Origin: Chloroflexota bacterium
GTDB taxonomy: Bacteria > Chloroflexota > Dormibacteria > CF-121
Assembly: GCA_005881235.1 (NCBI GenBank)
Contig: VBEQ01000155.1
Span: forward strand, 1-24,687
DNA: 24,687 nt
Direction: 5' to 3'
Shown: one piece after another, positions 6,469-12,656 of the stretch
Layout of the letters: each line of letters opens with the position of its first letter
Position numbering within the stretch: position 1 is the first letter of the stretch
Notes under the pieces: model-generated
Databases searched by the model: none
What the model saw: the letters and a program-made list of their open reading frames with translations, nothing else
What the model was told of the DNA's origin: nothing
Made by a program: the position numbers and the translations under genes

Positions 6469-7243
6469 ATGAGCCCAACGGCGAGAACTGGCGGACGCGG
6501 TCGCGGATGGCATTGATGACCGCCTCCACACGGTCTGTATCCGGGCCGGATGCGCGCAAGATGAGCTCGCGCGTTTCCGTCTGCGGATAAGATCCCAGCG
6601 ACACGTCCGGATATTCGCCTTCGAGGTCCCGCATGACGTCGTGGAACAGGCTCTCCGGCGCCAGGCGGTAGCGCAGCTCGCGGACGGCGTCACCGTGGCT
6701 GCCGGTGAGGTACCGGCTCTCGAGGTCTTCGTAGACCGAGCGAAGCTCGTGGGGTACGCCCGGTAGGGCAAACAGATATCGATCCCGACCCAGGTCGAAG
6801 GCCAGGCCGGGCGCCATGCCGGCGCCGTTACGCACCAGGGCCGCGCCTTCGGGCAGCATCGCCATCCGCCGGTTGCCGGCATTCAGCCCGGCGGTGCCGC
6901 GGCGCTCGGCCATCTTGTTGATAAACATCAGGTTCTGCATCTGTGCCCCGACCTCGCGCCGGTAGGCGAGTGGCTGGCCGAGCGCGCGGGCCAGGGCGAC
7001 ATAGGTCCGATCGTCGGGTGTCGGCCCGAGCCCGCCGCACACGAAGATTCGCGACAGCTCGGCACGCGCGACGTGATCATGGATCGCGCCGACGATGTCT
7101 GCATCGACATCTCCAACCGTCGTGATGACGCGTACAGGGTAGCCACACTGGAACAATCGGCCGGCGAGCCAGTTCGAGTTGGTGTCGACCGTGAATCCGC
7201 GTAGGATCTCGTGGCCGACGACGATGATGCTCGACTGCGGCAC
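6467..7243 (-). CDS. CinA-like molybdopterin-binding (MoCF) domain protein
   Basis: A 258-residue protein matching the N-terminal MoCF domain of CinA (COG1058). It shows 'GHEILRGFTVDTNSNWLA' at the N-terminus, 'GGLGPTPDDRT' at 70-80 and 'ALPGVPHEL' near 159-167. Full-length CinA also has a C-terminal nicotinamide-nucleotide amidase domain, which is missing here, so this is the short, stand-alone form. In CinA the domain is linked to ADP-ribose pyrophosphatase activity; whether that holds here is uncertain. The start is GTG 7243, six nt after a CATTAT -10 box, so the mRNA would be leaderless. It is divergent from the SprT-like gene across 19 bp. Its stop codon lies in the T-run of the opposing terminator. 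Confidence 0.88.
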   Translation of the reverse strand: MPQSSIIVVGHEILRGFTVDTNSNWLAGRLFQCGYPVRVITTVGDVDADIVGAIHDHVARAELSRIFVCGGLGPTPDDRTYVALARALGQPLAYRREVGAQMQNLMFINKMAERRGTAGLNAGNRRMAMLPEGAALVRNGAGMAPGLAFDLGRDRYLFALPGVPHELRSVYEDLESRYLTGSHGDAVRELRYRLAPESLFHDVMRDLEGEYPDVSLGSYPQTETRELILRASGPDTDRVEAVINAIRDRVRQFSPLGS

Positions 7244-7248
7244 GCGCC

Positions 7249-7254
7249 CATAAT
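7249..7254 (+). promoter_or_regulatory. -10 box of the SprT-like gene (leaderless)
   Basis: CATAAT followed by 8 nt and the ATG start. It overlaps the opposite-strand -10 box in the near-palindrome CATAATG. Confidence 0.55.
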
Positions 7255-7255
7255 G
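7250..7255 (-). promoter_or_regulatory. -10 box of the CinA-like gene (leaderless)
   Basis: Read on the minus strand this is CATTAT, followed by 6 nt and the GTG start. It shares five bases with the -10 box of the divergent gene. Confidence 0.55.
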
Positions 7256-7262
7256 ACAGGGA

Positions 7263-7895
7263 ATGCCCAGATCCGCCTACGACCGCAGCAAGGGCGTTGA
7301 AAGAGTCACCTGGCGCGAGTTTCCCCTCGGAAAGGGCGTCGCGCTTTCAATCCTCGACGAAACGACAGCCGCCGGTCGCCAGGCGAGGGGCCAGGCGCTG
7401 CTGGACGTGCTCGATGAAGCCGCCGGGCTGCCACTCTGCAAGCTGACCGTGGCCGACCGTCCGCAGAGCCACCGTACCCGCGGTGGCAAATTGGAATTGA
7501 AGACGTACGGCTACTACCGGATCGCGTTGGAGTCGACGCCCCAGCGCGGATCGATCAGGATCTACAACCTGACGGCGATTCGGCAGCAGGTCCTCGCGCC
7601 CAAGGTCTTTCTCGAGACGTTGCTGCACGAGTGGGTGCATCATTACGATTTCACCGGCCTGCAGCTCGATCGGTCGCCGCATACGTCCGGATTCTTCGCC
7701 CGTATCCGCGACCTCGCCGAGACGCTGGGCGTGGGCTTCGTAGCGCCGCCCAAGCGCGAGATATCGTCGTCGGCGCCCCCGGACGATGTCACCGTCGCGA
7801 CGGACCGCCTGCGACCCGGTGGCGTCCCGCCTCCGAAGTGGATCCGCGATCAAGTGCTCGCGCTCTTCGGCCACTCGGATCGTACCCAGGGGTAA
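7263..7895 (+). CDS. SprT-like zinc metallopeptidase
   Basis: A 210-residue cytosolic protein with a zincin motif, HEWVH, at residues 122-126 ('LETLLHEWVHHYDF'). His140 in 'SPHTSGFFARIRDL' is a plausible third zinc ligand, comparable to the His-Gly-x-x-F segment of SprT-domain peptidases. Residues 95-105 ('RGSIRIYNLTA') match the strand before the active site. The C-terminal 50 residues are Pro/Asp-rich and probably flexible. SprT-type enzymes in eukaryotes (Spartan) cut DNA-protein crosslinks; bacterial relatives are poorly known, so the substrate is unknown. It is divergent from the CinA-like gene. Assignment rests on the motif and its surroundings. Confidence 0.75.
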   Translation: MPRSAYDRSKGVERVTWREFPLGKGVALSILDETTAAGRQARGQALLDVLDEAAGLPLCKLTVADRPQSHRTRGGKLELKTYGYYRIALESTPQRGSIRIYNLTAIRQQVLAPKVFLETLLHEWVHHYDFTGLQLDRSPHTSGFFARIRDLAETLGVGFVAPPKREISSSAPPDDVTVATDRLRPGGVPPPKWIRDQVLALFGHSDRTQG

Positions 7896-7906
7896 AACCC
7901 GAACGC

Positions 7907-7912
7907 TACAAT
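7907..7912 (+). promoter_or_regulatory. -10 box of hppA
   Basis: TACAAT, 12 nt after the SprT-like stop codon. It gives a leader that would begin near 7919, contain much of the GC-rich hairpin at 7914-7933, and include the purine-rich ribosome site at 7941-7950. Confidence 0.5.
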
Positions 7913-7913
7913 A

Positions 7914-7933
7914 CGGCGGGCGTTCAACCGCCG
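7914..7933 (+). other. Hairpin at the start of the hppA leader
   Basis: CGGCGG and CCGCCG arms flank an 8-nt loop, close to the expected transcription start. It may stabilise the mRNA 5' end. It lacks a T-run, so it is not a terminator. Confidence 0.35.
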
Positions 7934-7940
7934 CACAGAC

Positions 7941-7950
7941 AGGAAGGGAG
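7941..7950 (+). promoter_or_regulatory. Ribosome-binding site of hppA (start codon unclear)
   Basis: AGGAAGGGAG is a good purine-rich site. Five nt later the hppA frame has GTA (7956), and eleven nt later CTG (7962), but no ATG, GTG or TTG. The site therefore implies a start well before the first standard codon (GTG 8010). Confidence 0.55.
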
Positions 7951-8009
7951 AGAAAGTAGCTCTGCTCGTCGCCACGCGCATCGGTGATTCCACGGCTGTC
8001 CTGGCCGTC

Positions 8010-9998
8010 GTGTGCCTGGCGGCACTGGTCGCGCTGGCGTACGGCGGGCTGCTGACCCGCTGGGTGCTGGCCGCCAACCCTGGGAACGAGACCATGGGAC
8101 GGATCGCGCGCGCCATCCAGGAAGGCGCCGCCGCCTATCTGAATCGCCAGTACAGCGTGATCGCCGTGATTGGCATCCTGCTCGCGCTGGTGATCACGTT
8201 TGCCATCAACTGGGAGACCGGCGTCCTCTACATCGTTGGCGCCGCTTGCTCCGCGCTCGCCGGCTATGTGGGCATGAACGTCTCGGTGCGGGCCAACGTG
8301 CGGACGGCGCAGGCGGCCACTCGTGGACTGGATCAGGCGCTGCAGCTGGCGTTCCGAGGCGGGGCCGTCACCGGACTCTTCGTGGTCGGGCTCGGGTTGC
8401 TCGGCGTGGCGGTCTCGTACTGGGTCTTTCAGAAGCCCCAGTCCCTGGTCGGCCTGGCCTTCGGAGCCAGCCTCATCAGCGTCTTCGCCCGCCTGGGGGG
8501 CGGCATCTTTACTAAAGCCGCCGATGTTGGCGCCGACCTCGTCGGCAAAGTTGAAGCCGGAATCCCCGAAGACGATCCGCGGAATCCTGCCGTCATCGCC
8601 GACAACGTCGGCGACAACGTGGGGGATTGCGCCGGGATGGCGGCGGACCTGTTCGAGACCTATGCCGTGACGGCGATCGCCGCCATGCTCCTGGGCAGCC
8701 TCCTGTTCCCCGGAGAAATCCAGTACGTGCTCTTTCCATTGATCCTGGGGGCCGTCTCGATCATCGCCACGGTCATTGGCACGCTATTTGTCCGTCTCGG
8801 CCGAAGCACCTGGATCATGGGCGCCCTCTACCGCGGTCTCGGCGTCAGTGCCGTGCTGGCGCTGGCCGGCTTTCTCGTGGTGACGCTGCTGGCCGGCTTG
8901 AACATCAATCTGTTCTGGGCCGCCGTCGTCGGCGTCGTGGTGACGATCGCGTTGGTGGGGATCACCGAGTTCTTCACCAGCGCGGACTTTCCACCGGTCC
9001 GGCTGATCGCGCGCGCCTCGACGACCGGTGCCGCGACCAACATCATCGCCGGCCAGGCGATCGGCATGATCAGCACGGCCCTCCCGGTGCTCGTCATCGG
9101 CGTCGGCATCCTGGTGTCGTATTTTCTGAACCAGCAGCCGGGCGACGATGGCCTGTACGGCATCGCCATCGCCGCCATGTCGATGCTCTCGATGACGGGC
9201 ATCATCGTCGCCATCGACGCCTACGGCCCTATCACGGATAATGCCGGCGGCATCGCCGAGATGGCGAACCTCCCCGAGTCGGTTCGAAATATCACCGATC
9301 CCCTCGATGCCGTTGGCAACACGACCAAGGCCGTCACCAAAGGCTACGCGATCGGCTCCGCCGGCCTCGCGGCGCTGGTGCTCTTCTCGTCATATACCGA
9401 GGAAGTCGGTCGGGGTGCGCATCTGCCATTCGATCTGACCGACCCCCTTGTGATCGTCGGGCTCTTTTTCGGCGGTATCCTGCCGTTCCTGTTCGGCTCG
9501 CTGAGCATGCTGGCGGTCGGCCGGGCCGCGGGCCAGGTCGTGGTCGAGGTGCGCCGGCAGTTCCGTGAGATCAAGGGCCTGATGGAAGGGACGGCGCAGC
9601 CCGAGTACGGCCGGGCGGTCGATCTCGTTACGCGGGCGGCCCAACGAGAGATGATCGTGCCAGGGTTGATCCCGGTGGTCGCGCCACTGCTGGTGGGCTT
9701 CACGCTGGGGCCGAAGACGCTCGGCGGCATGCTCATTGGGTCGATCGTGACCGGGATCTTCCTCGCGATCCAGATGACCTCCGGCGGCGGTGCCTGGGAC
9801 AACGCCAAGAAGTACATCGAAGATGGGCATTTCGGTGGCAAGGGAACGGAGACGCATGCCGCCGCCGTCACCGGGGATACTGTGGGCGACCCGAATAAAG
9901 ATACGGCCGGGCCGGCGATCAACCCCATGATCAAGGTCGTCAACATCATCGCCATCCTGATCGCCCCCATGGTGGCCGCCCACTCGCTGATTCACTAG
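8010..9998 (+). CDS. hppA: Membrane-bound K+-independent H+-translocating pyrophosphatase
   Basis: A 662-residue integral membrane pump (about 16 helices) that hydrolyses pyrophosphate and exports protons. The pyrophosphate site is intact: 'DVGADLVGKVE' (172-182) and 'NVGDNVGDCAGMAADLFE' (199-216), plus a second Asp-rich set near 'DPNKDTAGPAINP'. In 'GNTTKAVTKG' (436-445), Lys440 and Thr443 replace the Ala and Gly of K+-dependent enzymes, so this should be the K+-independent, H+-pumping type. GTG 8010 is the first standard start, but it falls inside the first helix. The frame is open to GTA 7956 or CTG 7962 just after a good ribosome site, and the extra 16-18 residues match the usual N-terminus. 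It is transcribed alone. Confidence 0.95.
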   Translation: MCLAALVALAYGGLLTRWVLAANPGNETMGRIARAIQEGAAAYLNRQYSVIAVIGILLALVITFAINWETGVLYIVGAACSALAGYVGMNVSVRANVRTAQAATRGLDQALQLAFRGGAVTGLFVVGLGLLGVAVSYWVFQKPQSLVGLAFGASLISVFARLGGGIFTKAADVGADLVGKVEAGIPEDDPRNPAVIADNVGDNVGDCAGMAADLFETYAVTAIAAMLLGSLLFPGEIQYVLFPLILGAVSIIATVIGTLFVRLGRSTWIMGALYRGLGVSAVLALAGFLVVTLLAGLNINLFWAAVVGVVVTIALVGITEFFTSADFPPVRLIARASTTGAATNIIAGQAIGMISTALPVLVIGVGILVSYFLNQQPGDDGLYGIAIAAMSMLSMTGIIVAIDAYGPITDNAGGIAEMANLPESVRNITDPLDAVGNTTKAVTKGYAIGSAGLAALVLFSSYTEEVGRGAHLPFDLTDPLVIVGLFFGGILPFLFGSLSMLAVGRAAGQVVVEVRRQFREIKGLMEGTAQPEYGRAVDLVTRAAQREMIVPGLIPVVAPLLVGFTLGPKTLGGMLIGSIVTGIFLAIQMTSGGGAWDNAKKYIEDGHFGGKGTETHAAAVTGDTVGDPNKDTAGPAINPMIKVVNIIAILIAPMVAAHSLIH

Positions 9999-10028
9999 TT
10001 GTCCGTCGCGGCGATTCTTGAATAGACT
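9999..10028 (+). promoter_or_regulatory. Promoter of the 113-aa coiled-coil protein gene (leaderless)
   Basis: TTGTCC (9999-10004), an 18-nt spacer and TAGACT (10023-10028), then 6 nt to ATG 10035. It starts immediately after the hppA stop. This is the best complete -35/-10 pair in the window. Confidence 0.6.
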
Positions 10029-10034
10029 TGAGCC

Positions 10035-10376
10035 ATGGACGAATACCTGCTCGAGATCAACGATCTGCGCCGCCGGATCGCGAAGCTGAAGTTCGAGCGC
10101 GCCTCGGTCGTCATCATCGAGGAGCTGGAAGCCCAGCTCCGGATCCTCAAGGCGATTTACGAGTCGGCGTCTTGGCTGTTCTCGGCCGGCGAGAAAGACC
10201 GCCGGCTGCCGGCCAGCTTTCGCGAGCGCCAGCTGGGGAGCTGGACGTTTGACAACGTCTATTTTTATGTCTATGAGCAGGCCGTCGCCATCGAGCCGGA
10301 CGGCCACGACCTGGCGACCTTGATCTCGCACCACGACTACACGAGCCCACTGCTGAGCACGGTCGCCGCCAAATAA
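10035..10376 (+). CDS. Unrecognised 113-residue protein with N-terminal coiled coil
   Basis: I do not recognise a family. Residues 1-48 are strongly charged and helical ('EYLLEINDLRRRIAKLKFER', then 'EELEAQLRILKAIYES') with leucine/isoleucine spacing that suggests a coiled coil. Residues 49-113 form a second part with aromatic residues ('SWTFDNVYFYVYEQAVAIEP') and a His pair ('LISHHDYTSPLL'). There is no signal peptide, membrane helix or cysteine, so it is probably a cytosolic dimer. The gene has its own promoter with a -10 box 6 nt before ATG. Its stop codon falls inside the U-run of the terminator that serves the opposing gene. Codon use looks like that of its neighbours. Confidence 0.75.
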   Translation: MDEYLLEINDLRRRIAKLKFERASVVIIEELEAQLRILKAIYESASWLFSAGEKDRRLPASFRERQLGSWTFDNVYFYVYEQAVAIEPDGHDLATLISHHDYTSPLLSTVAAK

Positions 10377-10399
10377 AAAGGGCCCCGAGCGTGGGGCCC
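10372..10399 (-). terminator. Intrinsic terminator of the secreted Ser/Thr-tailed protein gene
   Basis: Read on the minus strand, a perfect 7-bp stem (GGGCCCC / GGGGCCC, loop of 6) is followed by TTTTTATT. It begins about 18 nt after the minus-strand stop codon. On the plus strand the same hairpin has no T-run after it. Confidence 0.85.
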
Positions 10400-10417
10400 C
10401 CAGGTCGAGCAGCCTAG

Positions 10418-10903
10418 TTAGTCAGTTTCGTGCGCGTGCCTGCCGTTAGCGTGAACATTGACCTGCGACGTGGTCGAATCGGTCGACTGGGTCGCATCCG
10501 CCGTTTCCGTCTCCGTGCTGTCAGTCTTCGTCTTCGCCGTCAGCCGCGCCTGGCACCACGTCCTGATGGTGCTGCTGCTCATCAGCTTGCCGTGCGAGTT
10601 CTTCGAAATCTTGGTCGCGCCCGCCGCCGGCTGAAGCACCACGTCCTGGTGCTGCGCGAAGAGCGAGACACACTTGCCAAGATTGTCGAATGTCGCCGGA
10701 ATGGTGATGCTTGTCGTCGTGCCGTTCGTCGACTTGAGCGTCAACGTGCCGGCATTTGCGCCGAGCGAAACGTCCTTCAGATTTGACACCGGGATGCTGC
10801 CGTTATTGTTGGCGTTCGCGGCATATGCACCGGCGGCGCCCAGCGTGAGCGCTCCGGCGGCGAAACCGGCCGCGAGCTTGACCTTCGTCGTGAGTCGAAA
10901 CAT
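10418..10903 (-). CDS. Small secreted protein with Cys pair and Ser/Thr-rich tail
   Basis: A 161-residue protein of unknown function. Residues 1-28 are a signal peptide ('KVKLAAGFAAGALTLGAAGA', cleavage likely after 'AYA'). The mature core (about 35-120) is rich in Thr, Ser and Asn with beta-like alternation ('AGTLTLKSTNGTTTSITIP') and has just two cysteines, Cys78 and Cys117, which could form a disulfide. Residues 121-148 are a Thr/Ser/Asp/Glu tail and the last 12 are His-rich ('HANGRHAHETD'). ATG 10903 is chosen because AAGGAGGA (10914-10921) precedes it and the signal peptide starts there; the frame is open further upstream. No gene is coupled to it. It may be a surface or matrix protein, but this is a guess. 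Confidence 0.8.
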   Translation of the reverse strand: MFRLTTKVKLAAGFAAGALTLGAAGAYAANANNNGSIPVSNLKDVSLGANAGTLTLKSTNGTTTSITIPATFDNLGKCVSLFAQHQDVVLQPAAGATKISKNSHGKLMSSSTIRTWCQARLTAKTKTDSTETETADATQSTDSTTSQVNVHANGRHAHETD

Positions 10904-10913
10904 TCTTATCAGG

Positions 10914-10921
10914 TCCTCCTT
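10914..10921 (-). promoter_or_regulatory. Strong Shine-Dalgarno site of the secreted Ser/Thr-tailed protein
   Basis: AAGGAGGA on the minus strand, 10 nt before ATG 10903. It decides the start against an in-frame alternative at 10972. Confidence 0.7.
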
Positions 10922-10944
10922 AAATGAACTCGATGACCTGCTAG

Positions 10945-10950
10945 CTAATA
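10945..10950 (-). promoter_or_regulatory. Putative -10 box of the secreted Ser/Thr-tailed protein gene
   Basis: TATTAG on the minus strand, the same hexamer as before the other small secreted protein. The leader would be about 35 nt. No clear -35 box. Confidence 0.35.
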
Positions 10951-10975
10951 CGAGTTGAGTCGGCGAGTCCATATG

Positions 10976-11003
10976 AATTCGGCGGCCTTGTTACATCCGA
11001 ATT
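10976..11003. repeat. 7-bp inverted repeat in the divergent intergenic region
   Basis: AATTCGG (10976-10982) and CCGAATT (10997-11003) are separated by 14 bp. They lie in the 162-bp gap between two divergent genes, the largest gap in the window. It could be a regulator site; nothing else is recognisable in the gap besides the two promoters. Confidence 0.3.
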
Positions 11004-11049
11004 GGTCGAGTATTACGGTTCGGTGACGGGCGGTCGCGCGGCCCCCGCG

Positions 11050-11055
11050 TATCCT
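11050..11055 (+). promoter_or_regulatory. Putative -10 box of the spermidine-synthase-like gene
   Basis: TATCCT, 10 nt before the TTG start at 11066. It would give a transcript with almost no leader. No -35 box seen. Confidence 0.3.
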
Positions 11056-11065
11056 GAAACGGACC

Positions 11066-12646
11066 TTGCGCCCCGAGATCGAGTCCGAGCTGGCCTCTGT
11101 ACCGCAACTCCCTTCGCCCGCGGCGTCATGGCGTCAACGGCTTTTACTGCCGCTCGCCTTCACCGGCGGGCTGGCGAGCCTGGGCATCGAGTTTGCCGCC
11201 GCCCGCTTGCTGGCTCCATTCTTTGGACAGTCGCTGTTCATCTGGGGCACGCTGATCGGCCTGATCTTGATTTACCTGACGATCGGGTATTACGCCGGCG
11301 GCCGCCTGGCCGACCGCCGCCCGGACGCGAGGCTTCTGTTTCAGTTAGCCGGCGCCGCGGCGCTGCTGACGGCGGCCATCCCGATCGTGTCGCGACCGAT
11401 TCTTTCTCTGGCCCAGACCGGCTTCGCGCAGGTGTCCGTCGGGCTGGTGCTTGGCTCACTGATTTCCGTCATCGTGCTGTTCGCCGCGCCGGTCATCCTG
11501 CTGGGCATGGTCTCGCCCTTCGTGATCCGGCTTCGCATCCGGGAGTTGGAAACGGCCGGCAACGCCGCGGGCGCCGTCTACGCCTTGTCGACGCTGGGCA
11601 GCATCCTGGGGACGTTTCTGCCGGTCTTCTGGCTGATCCCGACGTACGGGACACGTCCGACGATTTTCGTCCTGGCGTTTCTCCTGGGAGCGATCTCGAC
11701 CGCCGGGCTCTACGAGCCGGGCCGTCGACGCCTCTATTTGTTAGTTCCGGTTGCGATCGTGGCGCTGGCGCTGCTGTCCGGAGGAGCGATCCGGGGCGCG
11801 GCCTACGGGGTCCGCGTCTATGAAACCGAGTCGGCCTACAACTACATTCAAGTCATTCACACGGGCAGCGAGACCCAGTTGCTGCTCGATGAAGGCTCGG
11901 CCGTGCACTCGATCTACGACCCGACGAGTTTGTATACCCACGGCTATTGGGACGATGCCCTGCTGGCGCCCTATTTCGGTTCGGGCCACGCTCCCGGCCG
12001 GGTCGCCCTGGTCGGCCTTGCCGGCGGCACGGTCGCGCGGCAGTTTACGGCGATCGACGGACCAATGCCCATTGACGGCGTCGAGATCGACCCGAAGATC
12101 GTTGACGTCGGCCGGCGCTACTTCGATATGACGGAGCCGAATCTGACTGTCACCGTCGCCGACGGCCGTTACTGGATGGCGACTCAGGCGGGACAGTACG
12201 ACGTCATCCTGGTCGATGCCTACCGCCAGCCCTATATTCCGTTCTATTTGACGACGCGCGAGTTCTTCGAGAGCGCGAAGGCGCACCTGAAGCCGGACGG
12301 TGTGCTGGCGATCAATGTCGGCCGGACGCCGGCCGACAATCGCCTCGTCGACGCCCTCAGTGGCACCCTCAATGCCGTGTTCCCGAATGTCTTTGTCCTT
12401 GACTCCAATCGGCGCTTCACCAATAGCGTCATTTACGCGACCTCCAGCCCCGCGTCCGTCGATCAATTCGTCGCCCGCGCCGGCGCCGAAACCAACCCGA
12501 AACTCCAGCCGATCGCGGCCGAGGCGCTGCTGACCGGCGGCATCCGGCAGGTTCGCGCCAACGGCATCGTGTTCACGGACGACCTGGCGCCGGTTGAGCG
12601 CCTGATCGACGACATCATCCTCAGTTACATCCGGAGCTCGCGGTAG
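11066..12646 (+). CDS. Membrane-fused spermidine synthase-like protein
   Basis: A 526-residue two-part protein. About residues 27-240 hold seven or so membrane helices of the fused MFS/spermidine-synthase type ('GIEFAAARLLAPFFG', 'LIYLTIGYYAGGRLADR', 'NAAGAVYALSTLGSILGTF'). Residues 250-500 form a Rossmann methyltransferase-like domain with 'VALVGLAGGTVARQF' (313-327), the acidic strand 'DGVEIDPKIVDVG' and 'YDVILVDAYRQPYIPF'. This fold transfers aminopropyl groups in true spermidine synthases, but membrane-fused relatives have no proven product and may use S-adenosylmethionine differently. The start is TTG 11066. The stop codon TAG is also the first half of the next gene's -10 box, so the two are separate units. 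Confidence 0.85.
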   Translation: MRPEIESELASVPQLPSPAASWRQRLLLPLAFTGGLASLGIEFAAARLLAPFFGQSLFIWGTLIGLILIYLTIGYYAGGRLADRRPDARLLFQLAGAAALLTAAIPIVSRPILSLAQTGFAQVSVGLVLGSLISVIVLFAAPVILLGMVSPFVIRLRIRELETAGNAAGAVYALSTLGSILGTFLPVFWLIPTYGTRPTIFVLAFLLGAISTAGLYEPGRRRLYLLVPVAIVALALLSGGAIRGAAYGVRVYETESAYNYIQVIHTGSETQLLLDEGSAVHSIYDPTSLYTHGYWDDALLAPYFGSGHAPGRVALVGLAGGTVARQFTAIDGPMPIDGVEIDPKIVDVGRRYFDMTEPNLTVTVADGRYWMATQAGQYDVILVDAYRQPYIPFYLTTREFFESAKAHLKPDGVLAINVGRTPADNRLVDALSGTLNAVFPNVFVLDSNRRFTNSVIYATSSPASVDQFVARAGAETNPKLQPIAAEALLTGGIRQVRANGIVFTDDLAPVERLIDDIILSYIRSSR

Positions 12647-12649
12647 ACT
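12644..12649 (+). promoter_or_regulatory. -10 box of the Mrp/ApbC gene, overlapping a stop codon
   Basis: TAGACT followed by 7 nt and ATG 12657. Its TAG is the stop codon of the upstream gene. The hexamer, and the following TG, are identical to those before the gene at 10035. Confidence 0.55.
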
Positions 12650-12656
12650 TGTCCTG

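Noticed and set aside
9390..10334. 314-residue minus-strand frame over the end of hppA and the 113-aa gene
   Set aside because: It runs antisense to an unmistakable hppA and to a gene with its own promoter; composition is typical of a shadow frame.
10380..10399. Terminator for the plus-strand 113-aa gene
   Set aside because: The hairpin is perfect but on the plus strand it is followed by C/G-rich sequence; the T-run exists only on the minus strand.
11002..11823. 273-residue plus-strand frame inside the spermidine-synthase-like gene
   Set aside because: Another reading frame of the same region gives clear membrane helices and a Rossmann domain; this one is Arg/Pro/Gly-rich with no motif.
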